8,774 nucleotides of DNA from Candidatus Colicola coprequi (GTDB lineage: Bacteria > Bacteroidota > Bacteroidia > Bacteroidales > Paludibacteraceae), in NCBI GenBank assembly GCA_018065765.1, contig JAGHSR010000067.1, positions 1-8,774 of the forward strand. The letters are read 5' to 3'. Both the position numbers and the translations under genes were made by a program. This document shows, in pieces, positions 1 to 5,579 of the stretch. Positions within the stretch are counted from its first letter, which is position 1. Each line of letters opens with the position of its first letter. The notes under the pieces are model-generated. The model saw only the letters and a list, made by a program, of their open reading frames with translations. It made no database searches and was not told the DNA's origin.

Positions 1-33
1 GAATAGTGTTTTTCATTTATAAAATAAGATTAT

Positions 34-282
34 TTAAATTGCATTTTTCACTTCCCATGCCAAGCGCAGGGCAACTTCCAAGATGCGTGTGTTGTCCAGC
101 ATAACAATCCCTCCATCGGGACCCGGCTCCAAGTGATAGCCACTATCCGCTTTGGCATTGCCGCTGAAAAAATCCCGAACATCATCGGCTGCAATTCCAA
201 GTTCGTTGGCAATCACAGCCGAACTGCCGTGTGGCAAACTATCCTTCACTTCACGAAGGCGATTAAATGTGGTACGTGTCAT
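34..282 (-). CDS. Small putative DNA-binding (HTH-like) protein
   Basis: An 82-residue protein starting at an ATG. The N-terminal half (about residues 4-40) reads like a short helix-turn-helix: a first helix around TFNRLREVKDSLP, a Gly-Ser turn, then IANELGIAADDVRDFFSG, which has the spacing of an XRE-type 'avoid self, then recognise DNA' helix pair. The C-terminal half ends in a helix, NTRILEVALRLAWEVKNAI, as in small Bacteroidota 'DNA-binding proteins' that begin with a similar MTRTTFNR stretch. That family resemblance is from memory, and the target is unknown. It lies 77 bases downstream of nadD and has its own promoter in that gap, so it can be expressed independently. It is cytoplasmic by inference, with no signal peptide or membrane segment. 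The coding call is solid; the DNA-binding role is an inference from the fold pattern. Confidence 0.75.
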   Translation of the reverse strand: MTRTTFNRLREVKDSLPHGSSAVIANELGIAADDVRDFFSGNAKADSGYHLEPGPDGGIVMLDNTRILEVALRLAWEVKNAI

Positions 283-313
283 TTTTATATTATGTGATAA
301 TTATTTTCCGCTG

Positions 314-345
314 CAAAGGTACAAATATTCTTTTATCTATGCAAA
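314..345 (-). promoter_or_regulatory. Bacteroidota-type promoter for the small HTH gene
   Basis: On the minus strand a TTTG box (345-342) is followed by exactly 20 bases and then TACCTTTG (321-314). This matches the Bacteroidota primary sigma consensus, TTTG then TAnnTTTG at about 19-21 bases. Transcription should start near 306-309, leaving an AT-rich leader of about 25 bases before the ATG at 282. The -33 box is only about 15 bases beyond the nadD stop codon. Confidence 0.7.
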
Positions 346-359
346 TTTATTTGTTCTTT

Positions 360-905
360 TTATTTATTTGCGTTTTGCGTTTTCGTTGGCATTTGTGCAC
401 GCAATTGGGTTGATGATATATCATAATAGGGGGCTTGACTCAAAAATAACACCCTTGTATCACCTTGCCCTTCATACCGGATAGAGTTGCCTTCTGTCTC
501 TCCATGTCTGGGATATACCATTATGCGAAAATTTTCCAATATATATTCCCATTCACGCCAGCGATTAAAGATAGTCCAATTATCTTCTCCAATTATCAGG
601 GTAAATTCGTCTGTTGGATAGGCTCGCTGCAATTCACGCAATGTATTGGCAGTGTAGGATGGGCGGGGTAGGGCAAACTCAAAGTCTGAAACCTTCACGT
701 GCGGGATGTCCTGCACTACTCGTTTCACTTCTTCCAAACGAACCTGCTCATCGACTAACACGGACGAGTCTTTCAGTGGGTTGTTGGGACTGACCATCAT
801 CCATACCTCATCCAGATCAGTATGTTCTGTTATCCATCTGACCAAACCGATATGCCCAAAATGTATGGGATTGAACGACCCTCCGTAGATACCAATTCTT
901 GCCAC
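360..905 (-). CDS. nadD: Nicotinate-nucleotide adenylyltransferase, C-terminally short
   Basis: NadD transfers AMP from ATP to nicotinate mononucleotide, giving deamido-NAD in cytoplasmic NAD synthesis. The nucleotidyltransferase signature is complete: GGSFNPIHFGH at residues 8-18 with the HxGH-type motif at 15-18, LPRPSYTANTL around 79-89, GEDNWTIFNRWREW at 106-119, and the ATP-binding ISSTQLR at 163-169. The start is GTG; the frame upstream reaches a stop without any ATG. The protein is 181 residues and stops only 12 residues after ISSTQLR, whereas most NadD proteins continue with a segment of roughly 20 residues resembling RYFLPxxVxxYI. Here the tail is a polar QMPTKTQNANK-like end, so the C-terminus appears lost or replaced. 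It follows gmk after 31 bases, probably as the last gene of the mnmE transcript. Confidence 0.95.
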   Translation of the reverse strand: MARIGIYGGSFNPIHFGHIGLVRWITEHTDLDEVWMMVSPNNPLKDSSVLVDEQVRLEEVKRVVQDIPHVKVSDFEFALPRPSYTANTLRELQRAYPTDEFTLIIGEDNWTIFNRWREWEYILENFRIMVYPRHGETEGNSIRYEGQGDTRVLFLSQAPYYDISSTQLRAQMPTKTQNANK

Positions 906-936
906 GTGAGATGTTTCTTTTGTGCCTAGTCAAGTA

Positions 937-1491
937 TTAAGCAAACTTTTCTTCAATTACTCTCAAAAATTTGCTTTTTGCTATTTCGAGATTATCATTT
1001 ACAATGATGTGGTCAAAGTGCTTGCTGTCTTCCATTTCTATGGACGCTTTCTTTACGCGTTCCTCTATCTTTTCCATGCTGTCGGTTGCGCGACCTATCA
1101 GCCGGCGACGCAGTTCTTCTACAGAAGGTGGTGCCACAAATATACTCAAAGCCTTGTCTCCGAATATTTGCTTCAAATGTATTCCTCCCTTTACGTCCAC
1201 GTCAAAGACGACGTGATGTCCTTTGTTTTCTATGCGTTCTATTTCGCTACGAAGGGTTCCGTAGTACGTGCCGGAATACACGTTCTCATACTCCACAAAC
1301 TCGCCTTTGTTTACTCGTTCCAGAAACTCTTCATTCGTAATGAAATAGTATTCTCTGCCATTCACTTCTTGCCCGCGAGGTGCGCGAGTTGTGCAACTGA
1401 CGGAAAACTCTAAGTCGTCACGTTGTGAGAGTAGATAGTTAACCAATGTGGATTTGCCCGCTCCACTGGGGGCACTAAATATCAATATCAT
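937..1491 (-). CDS. gmk: Guanylate kinase
   Basis: Phosphorylates GMP to GDP with ATP in the cytoplasm; needed for GTP, dGTP and nucleotide recycling. The 184 residues hold all family marks in order: P-loop APSGAGKST at 7-15, the GMP-binding segment SCTTRAPRGQEVNGREYYF at 32-50, VEYENVYSGTYYGT at about 66-79, FDVDVKGG at 96-103, the lid arginines LRRRLIGRATDS at 127-138, and FDHIIVNDN at 159-167. Length is normal for Bacteroidota Gmk, slightly shorter than the E. coli enzyme. The ATG overlaps the yicC stop codon in an ATGA, implying translational coupling. Nothing in the sequence looks defective. The adjoining yicC is a common genomic partner of gmk across bacteria. Confidence 0.97.
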   Translation of the reverse strand: MILIFSAPSGAGKSTLVNYLLSQRDDLEFSVSCTTRAPRGQEVNGREYYFITNEEFLERVNKGEFVEYENVYSGTYYGTLRSEIERIENKGHHVVFDVDVKGGIHLKQIFGDKALSIFVAPPSVEELRRRLIGRATDSMEKIEERVKKASIEMEDSKHFDHIIVNDNLEIAKSKFLRVIEEKFA

Positions 1492-2384
1492 AGCACGTTC
1501 AATACTTGTTCTTTGATTTGTTCCAATATGTCCTTCATCTTAACTACGATGATTTGCATTTCCGATTGATTGGATTTGCTTCCTAATGTGTTGATTTCGC
1601 GTCCCATCTCTTGGGCGATGAAGCCGAGTTTCTTGCCAACACCGGTGCCTTCGCCCGACAATGTCTCGCGGAAATACTTGATGTGATTGGTCAGTCGCAC
1701 TTTTTCCTCTGTTATATCCAACTTCTCCAAATAGTATATCAGCTCGGCTTCCAGTCGATTTTTGTCAACGGCTTGTTTGGTCTGTTCTGCCAACTTGTCC
1801 AGGTTTTGCAGTAAGTGCTCTTTTATTTTCTGTACACGTCCTTTTTCGTAAGGTTCTACCTCCGCCAACAGTTCTTCTATGCCGTCCAATTTTTCACGGA
1901 ACATGTTTTCCAGTGAGGCACCTTCTTGTATGCGGAATGCCTGATAATGCTCCAAAGCTTCTTTGATACAAATTTGTGTTTTCTCCCATTCCTCATCACT
2001 CAATTGCTTCTCTGAGTTGATGCACATCACATCGGGTAAGCGCAGGATGGCTTCTATGATGTTTTGGTTGCCCGAGATACCCAAGGTGCTTTGCAATTCG
2101 GCCAATTCTTTGTAATAATATGCAAAGGCCTCTTTGTTGATGGGAGTCCAATCGTGCGCCGTGCATTGTGCATCTTGTTCCAAATAAATACTTACATCTA
2201 CTTTACCACGTTCCAAAGTGGGTTGGAGTAGAGCCCGAATTTGTGGGTCACGGTCTCGGAATAAATTGGCGGTCTTAAGTGTCAGGTCCAGTTGTTTGGA
2301 GTTGACACTACGAATTTCGATGACAGTTTTGTGGTCGGCATGCATGTACTCTGCCTTGCCGTAACCGGTCATAGATAAAATCAT
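1488..2384 (-). CDS. yicC: YicC/YloC family endoribonuclease
   Basis: A 298-residue member of the YicC family, whose E. coli representative has been described as an endoribonuclease acting in RNA turnover. The N-terminal family signature is present (SMTGYGKAE at 4-12, IRSVNSKQLDL at 24-34), as is the conserved C-terminal block: LDITEEKVRLTNHI at 222-235, then GFIAQEMGREINTLGSKSN at about 254-272. The middle (about 130-215) is charged and probably helical. No membrane segment or signal peptide is visible, so it is cytoplasmic. It overlaps mnmE upstream and gmk downstream by four bases each (ATGA), so the three proteins should be translated as a coupled set. Family assignment is secure; the exact RNA substrate in this organism is unknown. 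Confidence 0.95.
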   Translation of the reverse strand: MILSMTGYGKAEYMHADHKTVIEIRSVNSKQLDLTLKTANLFRDRDPQIRALLQPTLERGKVDVSIYLEQDAQCTAHDWTPINKEAFAYYYKELAELQSTLGISGNQNIIEAILRLPDVMCINSEKQLSDEEWEKTQICIKEALEHYQAFRIQEGASLENMFREKLDGIEELLAEVEPYEKGRVQKIKEHLLQNLDKLAEQTKQAVDKNRLEAELIYYLEKLDITEEKVRLTNHIKYFRETLSGEGTGVGKKLGFIAQEMGREINTLGSKSNQSEMQIIVVKMKDILEQIKEQVLNVL

Positions 2385-3721
2385 TTTCCTATACAGAATT
2401 TACTGAATATATTGTTGAGCACTTCTTGGCTCGTTATTTGTCCTGTTATTTCTCCCAAAGCATCCAAACAGTCCTTGAGATCCATGGATATGAACTCCCC
2501 GCTCAGCGTTTCTTCTAATCCGGCTTTCACGGCTATGATGGCTTTTTTGGCACGGCATAGAGCCTCATAGTGGCGTGCGTTGGATACAATAGCTCCTTCG
2601 TGATGGTGTGTTTTGATCATTTCACGAAGTATCTCTATTAGTTCCGACACTTCGCCGTTTTTTGCACTCATATAAACCACTCTCCCCCTTGCCCTATGAG
2701 GGGAAAGGTCTGGGTTAGGGTCCTGCATTTTGCATTCCATGAGGTCTATTTTGTTGAAGACATGCACCACATTATCGCCTTCTATGCAGGGAACACCGTT
2801 GGTGGCGTCAATCACTTCGATGATGATTTGTGCTTTTTCTATTGCTTTGTGACTGCGTTCTATGCCCAGTCGTTCTATTTGGTCGTTGGTCTCTCTCAGT
2901 CCGGCTGTATCTGTCAGCAGAAGCAACTGCCCATCCACCACTATTCTTTCTTCTATGGTGTCGCGTGTTGTGCCTGCTATGTCGCTCACGATAGCGCGAT
3001 CTTCGCCTACAAGGGCATTCAACAGGGTGGATTTGCCGGCATTGGCTTTGCCTACAATAGCCACGCGAATACCATTCTTAATGGCATTACCTGTCTCAAA
3101 TGAATTCGTCAGACGGGTCAGGTGTTGCTCCAACCGGTCTGCCAAGGCAAGCAACTCGCTTCTGTCAGCAAATTCCAGTTCTTCATGATCGGCGAAGTCC
3201 AGTCCCAATTCTAGCAAACTGCTCAGTTTTAGTAGTCGTTCACGGATATCAGCTATTTCGTTGGAAATACCTCCGCGCAACTGACTGAGTGCTAAGTCTT
3301 TTTCTGCTCGTGTCTCAGCGGCTATCAGGTCGGCAACGGCTTCTGCCTGACTTAGGTCCATTTTCCCATTGATGAATGCCCGCTGGGTAAACTCGCCGCC
3401 TTTAGCCATCCGGCACCCTGCGTTGATGAGCCATTGGACCAACTCCTGCTGAACGTACAAACTGCCGTGACAGGCTATTTCTACTGTATCTTCTCCCGTG
3501 AAAGAGTGGGGGGCACGAAACACTGTTACCATCACTTCGTCCAATGTAACGCCATCACGCACAATGTATCCGTGTGTACTGATGTTATTGGGAATATCCA
3601 TCAGCCGCTGTTTACCTTGAAACAACGTGTCGGCAATACGAATGGCTGCGTCACCGCTGACGCGCACAACGGCTATTCCTCCTGCCCCGTGCGGGGTTGA
3701 TATGGCACAAATCGTTTGCAT
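2381..3721 (-). CDS. mnmE: tRNA modification GTPase MnmE, with an internal repeat-derived insert
   Basis: MnmE works with MnmG (GidA) to add carboxymethylaminomethyl or related groups to the wobble uridine (U34) of certain tRNAs. The 446 residues show the N-terminal formyl-THF-binding domain (ICAISTPHGAGGIAVVRVSG at 4-23), the central segment GGEFTQRAFINGKMDLSQAEAVADLIAAET at 108-137 (key residues R114, N118, K120), and an inserted G domain: G1 GKANAGKST at 224-232, G2 TTRDTIEE at 251-258, G3 DTAG at 271-274, G4 NKID at 323-326, G5 SAK at 352-354. It ends in the family's C-terminal FCIGK. Between G4 and G5, residues about 333-348 (DPNPDLSPHRARGRVV) are encoded by a palindromic element and look foreign to the family. 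The start ATG lies about 8-10 bases after the predicted transcription start. It is first in the operon with yicC, gmk and nadD. Confidence 0.97.
   Translation of the reverse strand: MQTICAISTPHGAGGIAVVRVSGDAAIRIADTLFQGKQRLMDIPNNISTHGYIVRDGVTLDEVMVTVFRAPHSFTGEDTVEIACHGSLYVQQELVQWLINAGCRMAKGGEFTQRAFINGKMDLSQAEAVADLIAAETRAEKDLALSQLRGGISNEIADIRERLLKLSSLLELGLDFADHEELEFADRSELLALADRLEQHLTRLTNSFETGNAIKNGIRVAIVGKANAGKSTLLNALVGEDRAIVSDIAGTTRDTIEERIVVDGQLLLLTDTAGLRETNDQIERLGIERSHKAIEKAQIIIEVIDATNGVPCIEGDNVVHVFNKIDLMECKMQDPNPDLSPHRARGRVVYMSAKNGEVSELIEILREMIKTHHHEGAIVSNARHYEALCRAKKAIIAVKAGLEETLSGEFISMDLKDCLDALGEITGQITSQEVLNNIFSKFCIGK
2680..2720. repeat. In-frame palindromic element A inside mnmE
   Basis: A C/G-tract-rich stretch unlike the surrounding coding sequence. 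On the plus strand CTCTCCCC (2680-2687) can pair with GGGGAAAG (2700-2707), with one mismatch; a smaller alternative hairpin is CCCT/AGGG (2692-2695 with 2699-2702). The right side carries TGGGTTAGGG (2711-2720). It encodes about 15 residues, rich in Pro, Arg and charge, between the G4 NKID and G5 SAK motifs of MnmE, where Bacteroidota MnmE normally has a short loop. The reading frame is kept. Exact borders cannot be set without an uninserted relative. Confidence 0.65.
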
Positions 3722-3735
3722 ACTTATTTTGCTTG

Positions 3736-3767
3736 CAAAATTACTACAAATTTATCAAATGGGCAAG
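3736..3767 (-). promoter_or_regulatory. Bacteroidota-type promoter of the mnmE-yicC-gmk-nadD operon
   Basis: On the minus strand a CTTG box (3767-3764) is followed by 20 bases and then TAATTTTG (3743-3736), fitting TAnnTTTG. The predicted start near 3729-3731 leaves a leader of only about 8-10 bases before the mnmE ATG at 3721, so mnmE would be nearly leaderless. The promoter lies just downstream of the helicase terminator, consistent with a fresh transcription unit. Confidence 0.65.
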
Positions 3768-3804
3768 CATAGGCAGATTTTTTTTGCGCAAGGGATGAAA
3801 ATGC

Positions 3805-3851
3805 AAAAAAGTTCCACGCTTTTTGAAGTGCTATCCACCCACGCGTGGAAC
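3805..3851 (-). terminator. Intrinsic terminator of the RecD-like helicase gene
   Basis: On the minus strand GTTCCACGC (3851-3843) and GCGTGGAAC (3819-3811) form a perfect 9-bp stem with a 23-base loop, followed directly by six T (3810-3805). It lies 19 bases past the helicase stop codon. The upstream arm also contains the self-complementary CCACGCGTGG (3839-3848 on the plus strand), which could form a competing short structure or a protein site. Confidence 0.85.
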
Positions 3852-3870
3852 AATTAGGGAAAGTCAATCA

Positions 3871-5397
3871 CTACTTATTGTAATTAAGTATAAAAACTTT
3901 TTCTGTTGCACGTGTGAGTGCCGTGTACAGCCATCGCAATTGTTCTTGGGGAGTGATTGACACTACGTTGCCGGTATAGGGTGTTGTACCACCTTTGTTG
4001 ATGGGTTGTGTAGGGAATTGTGCATCTATAAAAACGCGTTTCCATTGTCCACCTTGCGCCTTATGACACGTGATAGCGTATGCGTAGCGGATGTGTAGGG
4101 CGTTGAAATAGGGGGATCGGTTCACCTCCTCGAACAACTTCTTTTTATTTTTGATTTCAGGATAATCCTCCGCAACGCGTCCAAATAAGTCCTTTTGTAA
4201 AGCAATGTTTTTGTCCGGTGAATCGGTGGTGAGTGTATCCAGCCACACCACAACATCTATTTCCCATTCATAGTCGATGGACCGCAGGCTCACATCTGCA
4301 AATCGGTAACCGTATAACTCGCGTTCGTTTCTTATCCGCACAACCTCAAATAAGTCACCGTTAGCCAAAAATGGTAGGTCTTGATATTGCTCGGTAAAGA
4401 AGTAGTTATTGCGGCTCACCATCACTCGATCACCGGTGGTCAGCAGTTCTTCTCTCCAAAGCAGTTGGGCTCGTATCCCTTGATTGTAGAGGTTGGCGCG
4501 TTTGTTGGAACGAGTTAGAATGATTGTCTCTTCTTCGCCCACTTCCCTATAACTACGTTCTATTTCCTCCACTAATTGCGGACCATCTAACTTGCAAACA
4601 TCGCGTTCGGCAACAAGGTTGCTAAGGCTGATACCGCTTTGCTTAATCAGCAGGCGACTTGTGCCTCCGCTCTCCCCATGCGAACAAGTTCTTTGGGGAC
4701 CCTCCGGGGAGTGAGAGGGAGAGGGGGAGTTGAATAAGATTTCTCTTATTCGTGTGGCGTTGCTTAGGATACCGCTTTCTTTGGCTTGGCGGGCAACCTC
4801 GGTGAGTGTGGCGTGGCTGATTTGTAATCCGTACCCTTTTAGGTAGTCCTCATCCAAAGCGGGCGAAACGGTATGACCAACGGGAGGTAATTGTGCTCCA
4901 TCACCTATGAGCATTAAGCGGCAATGGTTGTCCGGAGTCTGAAACACAAAGCGAATGAGGTCGTCTAATAAACTGCCGCTACCAAAACTCTCGTTGTCTC
5001 GGTCTGCACTTATCATGGACGCTTCGTCCACAATGAACAAGGCGTTTTTGAGAGTATTCCAACCGAGTTGGAAATGGTCTCCTATCCCGCTCTCACGGCG
5101 ATAAATACACTTATGAATAGTGTAGGCAGGAAATCCAGAATAATGTGCTAACACTTTCGCAGCACGTCCTGTTGGGGCAAGTAGTACAAAGGGAACTTGT
5201 ATCTGTTGCAATGCACGAACAAAAGCTCCGGTGACGCTGCTCTTACCTGTTCCAGCATATCCCGTCGCAACAAAACACGGTCTCTCACCGTCTTGTGTCA
5301 TAAATAGACAGAGACGGTCTATCAGTTGTTCTTGACCCTCGTTGGGTTCAAAAGGTAACTGAGATAAAATGCGCTTTTTAAGAAAATTTTCCAGCAA
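3871..5397 (-). CDS. RecD-like ATP-dependent DNA helicase (superfamily 1), with an internal repeat-derived insert
   Basis: A 508-residue helicase of the RecD/Dda-like group with a UvrD-type C-terminal domain, presumably unwinding DNA in repair or replication restart. Motifs in order: Walker A GYAGTGKSS at 46-54; motif Ia LLAPTGRAAKVL at 72-83; Walker B FIVDEASM at 121-128; motif III LIGDGAQLPPVG at 163-174; motif IV region IILTRSNKRANLYN at 292-305; motif V ITCHKAQGGQWKRVFID at 442-458; motif VI WLYTALTRATEKVFI at 489-503. The frame has no ATG: it opens just inside 5457 and offers TTG at 5397 or ATT at 5400. The next Met (residue 33) would remove conserved N-terminal sequence, so TTG is preferred. 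Residues about 223-248 (SPSPSHSPEGPQ, then RTCSHGESGGTS) are translated from a palindromic element and are not family-like. The gene is monocistronic by its terminator and is divergent from ffs. Confidence 0.93.
   Translation of the reverse strand: MLENFLKKRILSQLPFEPNEGQEQLIDRLCLFMTQDGERPCFVATGYAGTGKSSVTGAFVRALQQIQVPFVLLAPTGRAAKVLAHYSGFPAYTIHKCIYRRESGIGDHFQLGWNTLKNALFIVDEASMISADRDNESFGSGSLLDDLIRFVFQTPDNHCRLMLIGDGAQLPPVGHTVSPALDEDYLKGYGLQISHATLTEVARQAKESGILSNATRIREILFNSPSPSHSPEGPQRTCSHGESGGTSRLLIKQSGISLSNLVAERDVCKLDGPQLVEEIERSYREVGEEETIILTRSNKRANLYNQGIRAQLLWREELLTTGDRVMVSRNNYFFTEQYQDLPFLANGDLFEVVRIRNERELYGYRFADVSLRSIDYEWEIDVVVWLDTLTTDSPDKNIALQKDLFGRVAEDYPEIKNKKKLFEEVNRSPYFNALHIRYAYAITCHKAQGGQWKRVFIDAQFPTQPINKGGTTPYTGNVVSITPQEQLRWLYTALTRATEKVFILNYNK
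4670..4729. repeat. In-frame palindromic element B inside the RecD-like helicase gene
   Basis: A 60-base (20-codon) stretch with C and G tracts at its ends. On the plus strand CTCTCCCC (4670-4677) faces GGGGGAG (4723-4729). Nested within is a hairpin: CCCCA (4674-4678) with TGGGG (4694-4698) and GAAC (4682-4685) with GTTC (4688-4691), separated by a small 3x2 internal loop and capped by AA. The rest is a purine-rich GGGGAGTGAGAGGGAGAG run. It is translated as a Ser/Pro/Gly-rich insert after motif III of the helicase and keeps the frame. Its end sequences resemble element A in mnmE. Confidence 0.7.
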
Positions 5398-5401
5398 AAT
5401 C

Positions 5402-5432
5402 TTGTGTATATCAAAAAATAGCAGTACCTTTG
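5402..5432 (+). promoter_or_regulatory. Bacteroidota-type promoter of ffs
   Basis: TTG (5402-5404), 20 bases, then TACCTTTG (5425-5432) gives an excellent match to the TTTG / TAnnTTTG promoter. Transcription should begin near 5438, about 30 bases before the SRP RNA core. The -33 box lies only five bases from the presumed TTG start codon of the divergent helicase gene, so the two genes share this short region. Confidence 0.75.
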
Positions 5433-5467
5433 CGCCCGATTTAGCGGTGACGTTAAGTCAACACATA

Positions 5468-5562
5468 GGGTAGTCCTTCACGACCAGCTCCCTGCAAATT
5501 CCCCCAGGTCTTGACCGAAGCAAGGGTAGTAGGTTGTAGCGGTGCGATGAAGTCAGCTACCC
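5468..5562 (+). ncRNA. ffs: Small bacterial SRP RNA (4.5S type)
   Basis: This is the RNA scaffold of the signal recognition particle, binding Ffh to target nascent membrane and secreted proteins. The core conserved domain is visible as CCAGGTC (5504-5510), a six-base apical loop TTGACC (5511-5516), then GAAGCAAGGGTAG (5517-5529), matching the family pattern CAGGTC-loop-GAAGCA. Rod pairing fits: GGGTAG (5468-5473) with CTACCC (5557-5562), CTTCA (5475-5479) with TGAAG (5548-5552), and CGACC (5481-5485) with GGTTG (5532-5536, one G-U). A strong promoter precedes it and a T-run follows. The primary transcript probably starts near 5438, so a 5' leader may be trimmed. The apical loop reads as UGAC flanked by U and C, not the usual GGAA. 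It converges on the protease pseudogene end at 5580. Confidence 0.88.
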
Positions 5563-5569
5563 TTTTTTT
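5548..5569 (+). terminator. Terminator of ffs
   Basis: The 3' side of the SRP RNA rod (TGAAG at 5548-5552 and CTACCC at 5557-5562) is followed at once by seven T (5563-5569). The closing stem of the RNA itself, rather than a separate local hairpin, serves as the terminator stem, a common arrangement for compact ncRNA genes. Confidence 0.65.
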
Positions 5570-5579
5570 GTGTCCTATG

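Noticed and set aside
22..35. AT-only inverted repeat AAATAA-GA-TTATTT at the end of the small HTH gene
   Set aside because: It is all A/T, overlaps the stop codon and has no proper T-run; too weak to call a terminator.
466..520. GGGCAAGG-like run in the variable part of nadD as a third repeat copy
   Set aside because: It has no inverted partner or C/G-tract ends, and the encoded segment fits the variable region before ISST in NadD.
922..1413. Long plus-strand open frames opposite gmk, mnmE, nadD and rlmD
   Set aside because: They are antisense shadows of genes with clear family motifs, have no promoter or family-like sequence, and show low-complexity residue composition.
5411..5420. Minus-strand TATTTTTTG as a helicase promoter -7 box
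   Set aside because: It has one T too many for TAnnTTTG and no TTTG box about 20 bases upstream.
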